DNA of 64,000 bases from Linnemannia elongata (GCA_036320915.1 JAXBDG010000006.1:372001-436000); one strand, 5' to 3'; positions 25,158-36,357 are shown, counted from the stretch's first letter. Program-made: numbers and translations. Notes: generated by a model from the letters alone, not told the origin.

Positions 25158-25416
25158 ATTGATAATGTGATGTGATGGGGTCAAGGAAGGATGCCGTTTA
25201 ATGTATGGGGGGAAGGGATCTATATATACTACTAGCTACAGAAAGTGGTCACGAAGATCTCTACTTTGGATATTAACATCTAGGGGTAACTATACGGCAT
25301 TGTGGTTCAAGACATACACTATGCATGAAGACATTTGATAGGTGTTACAGGGTCAGCAACATGGGTGATCTGGACCCCATTACCGGCTTCCTGGTGGAAG
25401 GATGGGGCGTGTTTGT

Positions 25417-25862
25417 AAGAGGAGAGGCTTGGTTATAAGGTTATAAGAGAAGAGGCTTGGTTTTAAGAGAAGAGGCTTGGTGTCAGAATTCCATTCTGAT
25501 AAGGTTACACTAACCTAAGACACCACAGACATTTTCTTCCCGCTGATCACTAATCAAAGCTAGGCCTCTTAGAAACCTCTGGAGACCCTACACAACAACT
25601 ATCTAGGATTCACTCACGTATAAAAACCCTAACAACACCTAGATAGCTCTTTAGTTCATAACTCACTCGTTTATTAAATGCTCGTCAAAAAAGTACTAGT
25701 CTCCCTCTCTCGTTCACTTCTTCACTCGTTCGCTCGCCTCTTTCCACCTCACAAACATCCACACGTTCCTTCGCCTTGTTGCAATTGGCTATAAGAGAAG
25801 AGGCTTTGTTATAAGATAACAGGCTTTGTTATAAGAGAAGAGGCTTGGTTATGACCCAGTTT
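25417..25862. repeat. AGAAGAGGCTTGG repeats around an LTR-like block
   Basis: Short repeats of TATAAGAGAAGAGGCTTGGT lie at ~25420-25482 and again, with GGCTTTGTT variants, at ~25793-25855. Between them is a ~300-bp segment beginning TGTCAGAATTCCATTCTGAT and containing a TATAAAAA box. The stem-loop-like TGTCAGA...TCTGATA start resembles that of the retroelement remnants at 32384 and 44107. It could be a solo LTR; no clear target duplication is seen. It recurs inverted in arm 2 at ~53370-53812. Confidence 0.45.
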
Positions 25863-26429
25863 TTCTCACGAATATTGGATATTTGCAATTTCGACATGGT
25901 CAAACGGAGTTTGCAAGCATTTGACTTGGCGACTTTTGTTTGACCAAACATCGTCAGAGGCTTGTTAATGTTTGACTACTGCTTGGGGAATGCCTGACAA
26001 ATTGTTTGATGATCAATCGTTTGATGCATTGTTTGAAGGCACATCACTTCCCATGCGGCAACTGTAGGCAGTGTAGCCATAGGCAGTGGTGCTCTTTACT
26101 AATGGCGAATGTGTCTGAGCCCATCTCCGGCGACCGTTGCTATTCAAGGTAATCAGCGTGTCGGTGGCGATCGATCTTGTTTGTTCCTATTTGAAAAAAG
26201 GTATAGAAAGTGAGAGTCTATGGAGCATGTGGTCGTACGCAATTGAGTAGCAAATAAATATTAACAACAATTGCACCTAATGGCAAATGGGGATGAACCT
26301 GTCTTTGGGAACTATCACTCTCTCAGATGGCCAGCGTGTGACTGGCGATTGGTCTGATGCGTTGGCGATGGAAACACGGTACAGAAAATGTACCTGTAAT
26401 ACCTGTATGGAGCGCGTAAGCGCACGCAC

Positions 26430-26456
<27 letters not shown>
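26430..26456. repeat. Long T tract in arm 1
   Basis: A T-run of ~26 follows GCGCGTAAGCGCACGCAC. Arm 2 has a shorter interrupted A-run at ~52771-52794. The open frame spanning it (26287-26631) encodes poly-Phe and is not a gene. It could be the A-tail of an unidentified minus-strand retroposon. Confidence 0.5.
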
Positions 26457-26462
<6 letters not shown>

Positions 26463-27378
26463 CAGTACATCGACTCGAGGCCTTCAATTTAATGTTTTGT
26501 CACGGCGAAGTGTCATGAACCAATATCTGCGAACCATGGCTCTGTCGGATGGTTGGCATGCCGTCGGCATTGAATTAGGTGCACTCGCAAGAGATAACCA
26601 GCATAGTAACGTGGTGCTATCTCGTGCTTAGGCGTAGGTACTTGAATGCAAAGAGCAAACACACTGTGTAGCAACACTGCCTGATATCAATTGTGAGCAA
26701 GCTATCTCAGCCTATGTTGAACTTTAGATGCTCGGCGTGCTTACTGGGATTGGACCATTCACGAGGTAATAGGTAGAGGTTTAAGCTGCTGCGAGAAACC
26801 CTTCCTATCCACGATGTCTCTCTTCTCTGTCAATTTGTAAAGTCTCCACACTGCATGCCTCTCCTCTCCACTCTATCTCATCATATCCAAGCTCTATCTG
26901 TTCTCTGTCCCTCGTTCTCTAACTATGTCTCCGTATTTCATGCCTCTGTCATTTATTATGTTAAGTCCTTGACTTGTCTCACGTCAGGCGGTAGTGATTT
27001 CCACAATATCTCATCTTACTGTACTGTCATCTTTCTAACCTGTTAGACTCCTATCTTTATAACTACTGAGAACATGGTAACTATTGCCCGCGAGGGTCAG
27101 AGCCATGTCTCATGTCAACGAGCACGGGCTATTCTTTTCTTTTCTGTGTAGACTCACCTTTTTTTCCGTATCGTTTTACCTTTTTTGCGGTCTCATTTCA
27201 CCCTTTTTGTTTCCATTCCATCTCCTTATTGTCTTTCCTTACGTCTTGGCCTTCTGTTGCAAATGCATATACCGAGAACATGGTAAATCCCTGAGTTTAT
27301 TTTTAGGTCTTATTGTGCCATCTACAACCGCACAGGAATGTGGCGGTGAAAAGAGCACAGCAGAGAGGGGGATGAATC

Positions 27379-27554
27379 GTGAGGGTAGTAAAAATGATAA
27401 ACGCAGTATTGGCGAAAATTGAGACTTCCAAGGGTCCGTGCCAGAGCACTATGTTTATGACGTTTGATATTTTTTTTAACTTTGTCTTGTCTACTTAAAA
27501 TGTTCTCGCTCCTCCTCCTCTGTTTTTATTCTCCTCCATTTTAAGAACCAACAT
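27379..27554. other. Junction between arm 1 and M13 peptidase 3
   Basis: Unique AT-rich sequence starts where inverted-repeat identity ends and runs to the stop codon of the minus-strand M13 gene. No gene is seen. Confidence 0.5.
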
Positions 27555-30505
27555 CTACCAAACCTCACACTTGTTGACAGGGTTCATAGGCTCACCCGCC
27601 TTACACTTGAACGCCTTTGCGAAATCAGGCGAGTTCTGAGCAGCACCAATGATACGCCACTTTCCTGGGGAATGGGGGTTAGAACCGATATAGTCGACGA
27701 GGGCGTCGGGTGTCATCATAGTACACCACAGGCGGCCGTAGGAGATAAAGAAAAGTTGTTCGGGAGTGTACTTTTCCAATCCAGGCAACTTGAAGTTCTT
27801 GTACCTAACGCAAAAGAGAATAAAAAAATGGCCGTTAAGTCAACTTTGCTTTTTCTTTCTGAGCCCGCACCCGCAACTCTGGTGTCAAAAAAAGGAGGTG
27901 AAGAGACAAAAACGTACTTGTTGCCGTTGGGATCGGACTTGAGGCGACTCTGCCAGATCCTGAAGGCCATCTTGATACCTCCATTGTCGGCAAGGTTCTC
28001 GCCGAGTGTTAACTCTCCATCCAAGTTATGGTCCTCGCCCTGGGGTCCTTTGATGGTGAAGTTTCCGTACTGGTTGACGAAGCATTGGGCTTTATCTTCG
28101 AATGCCTGCGACGTGGCGTTTGTCCACCACTAGGTTACGAAGGTAAAAAAGATTGTGTGTTTTTTTTTGTGGTGAGTAAGCGCATCTTTGTTGAGATGAG
28201 AGGACAATGAAATAGGAGGGCTGTGTTTGGACTTACGTTTGCGAGACGACCGATGGAATCGTAGTGGCGTCCGTTATTGTCGAACGCATGCTATTTTTTT
28301 TACGAACACAAAGTGACGAGAAGAAAGAACTTTGTGGTTAAAACAAGGAAAAAAACAACATTGCTAACTGTCAGCAACGGCAAGGGAAAAAAAAGAAGGC
28401 AAACTTACCCCGATCTCATGGCCGCCAACGACACCCATGCTTCCATAATTAACATACTCCGGGTTCTCAATGTTAAAAAACGGCAACTGCAAGATACCCG
28501 CCGGGATATAGATCGCATTGGATCTAGGGTTATAATACGCATTCACCGTCGCAAGCGACATGTCTCCCATCGAATCCCGGTCCACTGGCATCAACAACTC
28601 TCCAAACGTCTTCGAAGCTATCCAGCGCATATACCTCAACTGGTTCCCGAAAAAGTCCCTCTTTTCAACAACGTACCCCTTGTAGAAGGTATCCAAGGAC
28701 TTTGCTGAGATGTCGTCCGGGTTGTCGGTCGTGTATCCGACAGATTTGACGATGGCTTTGAGTTTCTTGATGGCGCCGTCGCGGGTCTTTTTGTCGAGCC
28801 AGGCGAGGGTCGGGAAGGTGTTTTCGTAGCTTGCGATGACGTTGTCGACGATGGCCAGGACCTCTTGGCGGCTGTTGCCCTTGAAAGTGGCTTTGACAAA
28901 GTAGTGGCCGGTGATGTGGACTAGGTTCGTGTTGGCGGTTGAGAGACAGGTGGTCCAGCGTTCGGTTATGGCGTTGGCAGAGATGCCGGATGCGAAGTTG
29001 TCAAAGTTGATCTTGGGCTGCTTGTAAGGCTGGGCCAGATTGTTGGAAAGGCTGCGGATGAGGACCCAGGAAAAGTAGCGTTGGAGGGTCTTTGCCGAAG
29101 TCTTTTGGAGGATGGCCTCCAGCTTGGTGAGATAGGGCAAAGAGGAGACGATAATGGGGCCGGTGTACTTGAGGCCGGGAGGGAAGGACTCCTTGAGGAA
29201 CAGGGACCAATCGATCGAGGGGGTCAAGGCATTCAGCTGTGCGACGGTGCGCGGGTTCCTGTTCTTGGTCGAGTCATAAAGGTCGCGTTGAGGTGTGTTG
29301 ATTTCTGCAAGCTGAATCTCAAAGTCGACAACCTCCTTGGCGACATCGGACCACTCTTTTTTGATATCCTTTGAGGTAAGAGGCTGGGTCCGGTTGGTGA
29401 CATCCTCATCACCCAAGATGATCTGGAACATGGCCGCAATAGTCTCGCTATACTGCTTGACTCGCTTCTCATCCTTGTACTGGCTCCCATCCTTCATACC
29501 CAGCCCATCCTCATAGACCGTCAACACGTTAGCCAACGGATTTTTGTCATCTGAGCCAGCGTAAAGGTTAATGAAACCCGGGGTCTGGAACCCGTACTTT
29601 GCAATCTGACCCAAAGTCCTAGCGAGGGTCTTCTTGTCAGTATGGGATTCGGAAGCGGGGATGGACTTGATGATCTTTTGGATCTCATCGACGAGGGGCT
29701 TGCGCCCAGCCTTGAGGATCGTCTTCTCGTCCATGCAGCTGTTGAACAGGTCTTGAAGCTTCTGAATGTTTCTTTGAGCAGGCTTGTCTCCGGCGGGAGC
29801 TTTGGGGGTCTGACCGAGGGAGGGATCGACGATCAAGCGAAGGATGCGCTAACAAACAGAGTGAAAGAGGTAAAAGATGGGAGGCTATGGTTAGATTATC
29901 ATCCAGTAGGACTGGACAGAATATTTATTGCTAGGAGGAACAAACACAAGAAAAGATCGAATTGCATGCATGCTTACAGCGTTGTCGTCCCTCAGGATAT
30001 CAAAAGGACCAATGGAAGGCTTGCCCTCCGGGATCTTGTGCTTTGCGTAGAATCCGCCACCTAGAAAAAAAAGCGGGGCCGTCCTGTTAGTCAACCTTGC
30101 CAATTTGTATCTTTGTATTCGCGACACAGGAGTCAAAAAAAGGCAGCAGGGAGTTATCTTACAGGTGAACTTGCTAAAGTCTTGGCAGGGGTCAGCAGTT
30201 GGATCCATGTCGCTAACCATCCCGGCTGCAGTTAGGCGACATTGAGGAGTCGTACAGGTGACCTATCCAGAGCATGAAAAAAAATGCAAGAGGGGAGCAA
30301 GCGATAAAACAATATAGTGGGTTAATGGGATGAAATCCTCCATTCACGTGTACAAAACAGCACACATTAAACGCAAAGAAAAAATATTTACCTGGTTGTT
30401 GACGGGTGACTTATTGACGTGGTTACTGTAGTCGATAGGACCAGCCTGAACGACACCGAGGGCAACACCTATTGCCACTAGAATTTGAATCTTGGGAGCA
30501 ACCAT
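27555..30505 (-). CDS. Secreted M13 (neprilysin-like) metallopeptidase 3
   Basis: Seven exons on the minus strand: 30505..30392, 30262..30163, 30060..29978, 29848..28409, 28290..28237, 28129..27918, 27804..27555; 750 aa. The signal peptide (MVAPKIQILVAIGVALGVVQA) is followed by the conserved N-terminal cysteines. NAYY (VNAYYNP), zinc motif HEIGH (576-580) split before the last His by intron 4, third ligand in ENLADNGG, and C-terminal CEVW are all present. HAFD follows the zinc motif where the paralogues have HGFD. Internal exon lengths 100/83/54/212/250 equal those of peptidases 1 and 2. It lies just inside inverted-repeat arm 1, in opposite orientation to its paralogues. Predicted secreted peptidase. 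Confidence 0.93.
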
Positions 30506-30682
30506 GCTGTGAAAGTGCAAAAAACGTGATATAACTAAGGTGGAAGGGAAGGGGTCGTTAAAAGTGAATAGGAACGGAGGGAAGGATGAGAGGAGAGGGC
30601 GAGGAAAAGGAAGGGGATTAAAGGAGGAGTGAGGATCGATGAGGTTAGAATATCAACAAAAAAACGAGGAATCCTCGCTCAC

Positions 30683-30690
30683 TATATATA
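30683..30690 (-). promoter_or_regulatory. TATA box of M13 peptidase 3
   Basis: TATATATA on the minus strand, ~180 bp upstream of the ATG at 30505, a distance similar to that in the two paralogues. Confidence 0.55.
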
Positions 30691-30699
30691 CCACGTAAA

Positions 30700-32220
30700 A
30701 TGTGTTTGTGCACCATCACCTGTGGGCTGTAGCGTTAATCCTCTCACACTCATAACAAATGTCGCCTTTGTATCTCTGCTCTTCCCATCCCTCTTCCCCC
30801 TCCCTCTTCTCCCTCCCTCTTTACCATTCCAGTACAAGAACCCGGCATCTGTTTTCTCGTCCATGTATACCTAGGGTCGTACTTGCATGAAGTTTACGAC
30901 AAACCCTTGCATTTCCAGCTGAACAATTCAAGTAGAGTCCCCCCTCCCTCCCTGTTTTCTGCCATCAAACGATGGTGAGAAAATGCTCACCGTTTTCATT
31001 TTGAGTAGCGTCCCTTGCCGTCGAAAATGAGAGCCTTTTTTTCTACTTTTCGTTCGTACTTTCTTGGCGCCAATTGGCCCAACGGCTAACTGCAAGCCCC
31101 TACTTTTCGGCAGCCGTTACCGACAGGGGGACTGCACGCATGCATATATCGATGAGTTACTGTGTGTTTGCGTTTTTTTTGCTCACATCGACCATCTAAA
31201 CGGCCCACTTCGTCCAATCAACAAGGCCCTTATACCTACCCAACAAAGCACCAATTGAGGTGAGCATTCACCGGGAACTGCAACCGAATGATCATGCATG
31301 AGAAGCTCCATTGGTTGCTATAACGTTAGAAGTTAGAAAAAAAGAATACATCGAAAACAAGAAGGGAAGAAGGCAGAAAAGCAGCTCTGTAGTTAGTTGG
31401 ACGACAGACAGCAAGTGTGAGAAATTGAGAGCGCAGACGGTCGGAAAACCAGAATTGCGCACAAACACCATTCAATTTACGCTTCGAATGTAATGGTACA
31501 ATGGCCAAACTCTTTTCTGGGGAGTTGTCGTTTTTTTTTTTTTTTTTTTTTTTTTTTCACTTCTGTGGGAGTCGTACCCTTTTGATTTTTTTATTTTTTT
31601 TTATTTTCTTAAGATAGAGTAGCATGGTATCAAGGTAAAATAGTGTAGAGTAGAAGGAATATATACGAAATGTGATATGTTGTGATGATACAAATGAGGA
31701 AAAGGAAGAACGAAGCTGAAACCAGCAGCCTGGGATGGGGATAGCTATGAACAGGGATCACTCAAAGTGGGGATAGGCAAAGAGAGAATGATGTGCACGA
31801 CACATACAAGTTGACTATGTCAGGAAAACACGGAGAAACAGCACACTCATGTGCGAACTCGACCGACTAAAGAATATCAACGCCACGCTGTTCGAAGCGG
31901 ATAACAAGCGAAAAAATCGTTGTTATGAAAGTGGTGAGGCCAAAAGAAAGAAAAGATGTGATATACAAGGGAGAGCTGCCAGAAGAAAAGGCACTCATAT
32001 GCAGACTCGGAGGTTCGTAGAAAGGAAGCCTAGGAGAGAGAGTATATGGGCGACAGCACAAAACTATGGGCATAGGTGGTAGGAAAATAGTACAAGGATT
32101 GTGAAGTGCAACAACGAACAGATCAAAATAAGAAAGATGGAGGGCGAGAAGTGGATGAAGAGGCGTAGAAATGGTTGATTTCCGGATATGACGCCGACGC
32201 GCGTTTGGTCGTGCTCTAAT
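30700..32220. other. Intergenic with homopolymer tracts
   Basis: Upstream flank of M13 peptidase 3. A ~26-bp T-run lies at 31532-31557, followed by T/A-rich DNA to ~31610. Short frames at 31311-31508 and 31849-32082 show no family signature. Confidence 0.45.
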
Positions 32221-32543
32221 CGAGCCTCATGTGATATTTCGCTTCGGTGATGGTTACCTCGGAGAGATTAGGGCTGGCAATGTCACCTCCTACACCTTCG
32301 ATGTCCGTATGGCCGACAGGAAGGTCACAGCTGAACGACACATTGTTGACAACTTACAGAAGAATCTCGGTTTTGTGTAAAGATGTCAGAGTTTCACTCT
32401 GATATGACACCACCAACTCTTGACCTTTCCAACGCCACCAACCTTAAACTTCTAACAGCATGTCAACACTAGCTAATACCAACTCTCTAGAAACCTCAAC
32501 ATAGAATTCTCAAAAAAACCAACCACAGCCCCATTCATAGATA

Positions 32544-34311
32544 TCCCTTTTGCACATTGAAATCGTCACACCTCTGGTGAAAAATGCGCAGATGATTTTT
32601 TATTAGCGTATATTCATTGCAGTTGCGCTCTACCCTTAAATATATTCGCTGCACCATTGATTTTGATTGTGCTCTCCCTACACCCTCAATTTCGCGTTTT
32701 TCCCGAGCGGGTGCGAAGGGGCGAGTATCTCCTACGAGCATAGACCTGATATCCATCCAACGCATCATCATCATCATCATCATCTTCCTCTAATTCATCT
32801 CTTTGGTCGCCGTCATTCCCCTCCTCCTCATCCTCGTCAATGTCCTCCCCGTGATCATCGTCAACGTTCTCATCCTCATCCTCGCTGTCCTCATCAATGC
32901 CCTCCTCCTCTTCCTCCTCTTCTCCGTACTCAGGTTCATCACCCCAGCCCTCGACGTATGGGTCATGATAACCCTCGGGAAGGGCTTGACGGACATCATA
33001 GAGTCGGCCAAGTGGAGCCCCTGCGAGTGAAAGCTTGAAATTTCGTCCAACTTCGCGAATCCACCCTCTTGCCATTGCGGCAGTAATTCGTTCCAGGCTG
33101 TTTGCAACATGGCCGGCGAGAGTCTCCGCCTCTACCATCTCCTGACGGACATGAGTTTTGACACTGCTGAAGACAGACTCAGCAGCGTTGAGATGCGGGC
33201 TATATGGAGGGAGGAGAAGAAGGGTGTGGCCACCGGTAGTGATGGCGTCTTGTACCCTCTGAGTCTTATGGAACCTGGCGTTGTCCATTAAAAGAATGCG
33301 GCGTCGGCCATCGAGATCGAGACGGGGAAATAGTTTGTCCTCCAAAAATTCCGTAAAGGAATCCTGGTTAAATGCTCCGCGCTTGAAGTGGTATGCCAGG
33401 ATGCCCGTTTTGTCAACAGCAATGACCAGAGACATGTTTGGGCCACGGCTGTAGGGTACCCTCTGGAATGCACGTCTACCTCGGGGAGCGCGGCCATACT
33501 TGCGGGTAATGTGCAAATTAAAGCCAGCTTCGTCAATGTAGACAAAGTGGTTCATATTGCCAGGACCATGGAGGACATTTTGAGCCCATTGTTGTCGGAC
33601 CTCAATGCGCTCGGGATCATTGTATCTCTCTGGCTCGACCCTCATCAGCTTGAGCGTGTAAGTGGTGAGCTTGTTGATGGCCTTGTCGACAGTGCGCTGG
33701 GCAAGGGGGGGCTCGATCTGAAAGTGCTCGTTCAACTTGATGGTGAGCCACTGAACAGGACGGCCAGCGAACTCGTCCATGTTCTCAGTGAGCCAGTCTA
33801 GATGAGCTTGCTCGACCCTACTGCCACGGTTGCCACCTCTGGGCAGCTTGTCCACGCGGCTGGTATGAATAAAGGTACTGACAATGCTTCTGACGGTAGA
33901 CGGGGGGATGTTAAAGTTACGAGCTACCAATGCCATAGTCATGCCCTGATCGGTGACTAGATCAATGATCCTTTCTCTAGTGGTGTTGTCGATTTTGTTG
34001 TTCTTCCTTCTTCTCTGAGCTGGCATGGTGTTTTGAAGGGCGTGTGAAGGTCTCGTTGAGGTTTGGTGTTGGGTGGGTGGGGAGAGGAGATGTGGGAAGT
34101 ATAGCGGCGCTCATGAAGGACGATTACATATATTACATTTTACTTTGGTGGCAAAAAACGTCGAAATTTCATGTAGGGGCTGACGAAATTCAAATCCAAT
34201 GCAAAGCAATCTAAAAGTTCACTGCGCATTGTTCGATGTGCACTTCGACGATTTACTGCGCACCTACGTGTTTTGGTTGTGCAATAGAGCGAAATCAATG
34301 TGCAAAAGGGA
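32544..34311 (-). mobile_element. Tc1/mariner DNA transposon, 1,768 bp, TA target duplication
   Basis: Terminal inverted repeats TCCCTTTTGCACATTGA (left) and its complement (right, ending at 34311) are perfect for at least 17 bp and extend imperfectly to ~25 bp. TA dinucleotides flank it at 32542-32543 and 34312-34313. It holds one uninterrupted DD34E-type transposase. The related repeat at 44035-44640 provides an empty-site match across the insertion point (GTAGATAAATAACACAC). Intact ends and frame suggest recent, possibly autonomous, activity. Confidence 0.92.
32686..34026 (-). CDS. Tc1/mariner-family transposase
   Basis: Single open frame of 446 aa with no stops. Residues ~10-60 form an HTH domain (ERIIDLVTDQGMTMALVARN), followed by a second helical DNA-binding region. 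The catalytic triad is Asp in YIDEAGFN, Asp in LLMDNARFH and Glu in LNAAESVF, with 34 residues between the second Asp and Glu (DD34E). PPYSPHLN precedes the Glu as in Tc1/IS630 relatives, though AAE replaces the usual PIE. The last ~80 residues are an unusual Asp/Glu-rich tail encoded partly by a GAT/GAG microsatellite. It cuts and pastes the surrounding element at TA sites. Confidence 0.93.
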   Translation of the reverse strand: MPAQRRRKNNKIDNTTRERIIDLVTDQGMTMALVARNFNIPPSTVRSIVSTFIHTSRVDKLPRGGNRGSRVEQAHLDWLTENMDEFAGRPVQWLTIKLNEHFQIEPPLAQRTVDKAINKLTTYTLKLMRVEPERYNDPERIEVRQQWAQNVLHGPGNMNHFVYIDEAGFNLHITRKYGRAPRGRRAFQRVPYSRGPNMSLVIAVDKTGILAYHFKRGAFNQDSFTEFLEDKLFPRLDLDGRRRILLMDNARFHKTQRVQDAITTGGHTLLLLPPYSPHLNAAESVFSSVKTHVRQEMVEAETLAGHVANSLERITAAMARGWIREVGRNFKLSLAGAPLGRLYDVRQALPEGYHDPYVEGWGDEPEYGEEEEEEEGIDEDSEDEDENVDDDHGEDIDEDEEEGNDGDQRDELEEDDDDDDDALDGYQVYARRRYSPLRTRSGKTRN

Positions 34312-34775
34312 TAAATAGCACACCACCACACCTACCTAGTAAGTAAGGTCATAACTCACCTCTTATTATAAACAAGAGCGTTGACATAACCGGATCATAT
34401 ATAGTCGCCTGAAGCCACCTTGTTGCACCCCTGGGTTCCTTTCCGTCCTCTTTTTCTTCAATATATACTATTTTCCCTATATACTTTATCTCCTTGTCCT
34501 TGATGTCCATCTTCCGCTGACATTCATCTACCTAGTCCTTCTCTTTTCACTAAATCTCCAGGAGCTCGCTACCCTAGGGCTTAATCCTTTTGCCACGTTG
34601 ACTCCTTCTGCTATACATTTGATCGCCCGTGGTGCACTTTCCCTACTACTTGGTTTTTTCCAGCACCCCTTCAAAATGGTGGCCCTGCTCGGATATGGCG
34701 ACGTCATGGTAGCCTAGTCGATCGTATAGCAGTACAGTATTTATTGGGCGCAGAGGCGGTTAGTTTGTTCCTTGT

Positions 34776-34894
34776 CTCTTTACATTGGACTTACAAGCTG
34801 TATCTGCGCCTACTTGGTAACAAACCCTTCTGATAGTGTAGTAATAATAAGGTCTCTTTACATTGGACTTACAAGCTGTATTTGCGTCTACTAG
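34776..34894. repeat. Imperfect direct repeat of ~42 bp
   Basis: The block CTCTTTACATTGGACTTACA, continuing to GCGCCTACT or GCGTCTACT, occurs at ~34776-34817 and again at ~34853-34894, just before the 13-bp minisatellite. Confidence 0.6.
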
Positions 34895-34966
34895 TCCAAC
34901 ACATAGAACTGATTGAGGAATTCACAGCGTTCCTATAACTCTGCCCCGACCTCCCTCCTCTGAAAC

Positions 34967-35205
34967 AATGTTGTCCCTTGATGTTGTCCCTTGATGTTGT
35001 CCCTTGATGTTGTCCCTTGATGTTATCCCTTGGTGTTGTCCCTTGATGTTGTCTCTTGATGTTGTCCCTTGGTGTTGTCCCTTGATGTTGTCCCTTGATG
35101 TTGTCCCTTGATGTTGTCTCTGGTGTTGTCCCTTGGTGTTGTCCCTTGATGGTGTCCACTGATGGTGTCCATTGGCGTTGCCCCTTAATGGTATCCATTG
35201 ATGTT
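34967..35205. repeat. 13-bp minisatellite TGTTGTCCCTTGA, locus 1
   Basis: About 17-18 tandem units of TGTTGTCCCTTGA with CTTGG and TCTCTTG variants. It creates a long spurious minus-strand frame of GQHQGTT repeats. A leader (GATTGAGGAATTCACAGCG) precedes it and recurs before locus 2. Confidence 0.85.
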
Positions 35206-35486
35206 GTTACAAAAAGATGTGGTGGCTAGGCAGTGGCGGCGATGCCTTAGTTTAGCAGTCCCCCCCCTAGTAGACTAGTATTAGTAGTGCGCCGAGCTCT
35301 TTCATCTGCTCCTTGTCCTTTTACACAAGAGCAGAATTGACAAGAGTTCCTTTGGCGCCCTGCAGTCGTGTATTATTTTAGGATCCCACTATTACTACGC
35401 TACCACAACCCCTCCACCCCCCCGTACCAATTGAGGACTTAACAGCGGTCCTATCACTCTGGCCAGGACCTCTCCCCTGAGTAACA
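35206..35486. other. Spacer between minisatellite loci
   Basis: Non-coding. Its 3' end (about 35425-35486) is a diverged copy of the leader before locus 1, so leader plus array was duplicated as a unit. A C-rich run lies at 35410-35425. Confidence 0.5.
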
Positions 35487-35745
35487 ATGTCCCTTGATGT
35501 TGTCCCTTGATGTTGTCCCTTGATGTTGTCCCATGATATTGTCCCTTGATGTTGTCCCTTGATGTTGTCTCTGGTGTTGTCCCTTGGTGTTGTCCCTTGA
35601 TGGTGTCCATTGGTGTTGTCCCTTAATGGTGTCCATTGATGTCCCTTGATGTTGTCCCTTGATGTTGACTCTGGTGTTAATCATTGGTGTTGTCCCTTGA
35701 TGGTGTCCTTTGATGGTGTCCTTTGATGGTGTCCTTTGGTCTTTT
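35487..35745. repeat. 13-bp minisatellite, locus 2
   Basis: Second array of the TGTTGTCCCTTGA unit, with TGGTGTCC interruptions increasing toward 35.7 kb. Same orientation as locus 1. Confidence 0.85.
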
Positions 35746-35800
35746 GTTGTTGTCTCTCCCCTTCTTTCTTTTAGGAGATCAATTGTGAAGCGATGAAATG

Positions 35801-35972
35801 TATAAAACCTCTGATTCCCGCCGTAACCCTTCCTGCCAAAATCAAGTCTTCGCCAAGGTCCACCTAATTCTTACTCAAACCACCTTCCACCACCAAAAAC
35901 ACAAATGTAAGAAAGCTCTCATTCTCACTCCTTCCGTATTCCAACTATGTGCTTCATTTTTATTTTTTCTAG
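35801..35972 (+). promoter_or_regulatory. TATA box and 5'-UTR intron of the cysteine-rich gene
   Basis: TATAAAA at 35801-35807 is followed by a leader and a likely 5'-UTR intron from donor GTAAGA (35907) to acceptor TTCTAG (35972). The ATG of the downstream gene is at 36049. The I36-like gene at 45619 has a similar arrangement. Confidence 0.5.
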
Positions 35973-36048
35973 TGGATCTTGCGGTCGCTTTGAAGCCTGT
36001 TTCTAATCACCCTGTTTTTCTGGCTACCACTACTGTAGAGACAGGAAA

Positions 36049-36357
36049 ATGGTTCAGCTTAGACACCTCATTTTGGTCTCCTGCGCTCTAGCTTCGCTGG
36101 CAATGCATCCTGAAGCTGCTCATGAAACCAGTTACCGATGCATCAATGATCTCCGAGAAGTCAGTGGCGATTATCGAGTGACAAACGAGATTTGTATGAA
36201 ATACAACGGCACAATGGGTATGGAGGCTGCTTGCGGATATAAAGAGTTCTGTAGACGTGGTGCTAGAGGAGATATGGATTTCGCCGAGGATTTTAGAGAC
36301 GAATGTGCCACCTATGGGCAATCGGTCGGAAAACCAAGCACGACAAGAATTTGTTAA
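36049..36357 (+). CDS. Small secreted cysteine-rich protein
   Basis: Single coding exon, 102 aa. The N-terminal ~24 aa (MVQLRHLILVSCALASL...) are a signal peptide. The mature part has six cysteines (contexts YRCIND, EICMKY, AACGYK, EFCRRG, DECATY, RIC at the end), enough for three disulfides. I do not recognise a named family. Size, signal and cysteine count are those of fungal effector-like or defence peptides, but function is unknown. It has its own TATA box and probable 5'-UTR intron. It sits directly after a minisatellite in repeat-rich DNA, a common setting for rapidly evolving secreted proteins. Confidence 0.75.
   Translation: MVQLRHLILVSCALASLAMHPEAAHETSYRCINDLREVSGDYRVTNEICMKYNGTMGMEAACGYKEFCRRGARGDMDFAEDFRDECATYGQSVGKPSTTRIC

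Larger units (their letters stand above)
23154..27378. repeat. Arm 1 of ~4.2-kb inverted duplication
   Basis: Matches the reverse complement of 51853..56068, with coordinate sums staying near 79,220-79,230. Both arms contain a 28S 3' fragment, a polyA-bearing segment, the isochorismatase-like gene, an AGAAGAGGCTTGG-type repeat, a long homopolymer tract near 26.43 kb and a pyrimidine-rich inner end. By eye identity is roughly 97-99% with small indels. At the outer edge identity stops inside the 28S fragment; at the inner edge it stops shortly after GGGGGATGAATC at about 27378. Confidence 0.85.
32224..34700 (+). repeat. Retroelement 3' remnant split by a Tc1/mariner insertion
   Basis: A plus-strand frame ends VDNLQKNLGFV then TAA at ~32381, followed by TGTCAGAGTTTCACTCTGAT and ~500 bp of non-coding DNA. 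The same series recurs at 44035-44640 (PIADRKVTTEGH, then TGTCAAAGTTTCACTCTGAT, then GGAGCTCGCTACCCTAG). Here it is interrupted at 32543/34312 by the mariner element; 34312-34700 continues the repeat (GTAAGGTCATAACTCACC). The coding part is too short to place, but LTR retroelement origin is likely. Confidence 0.6.

Noticed and set aside
26287..26631. 114-aa frame with poly-Phe in arm 1 and its arm 2 counterpart
   Set aside because: Runs through a T-tract; length and frame are not kept in arm 2.
34869..35684. Minus-strand frames rich in GQHQGTTPRDNIK
   Set aside because: Translation of a 13-bp minisatellite; the period cycles all frames, with no start context or flanking domain.
34967..35745. 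CRISPR-like array
   Set aside because: Units are contiguous 13-mers without spacers, in fungal nuclear DNA.
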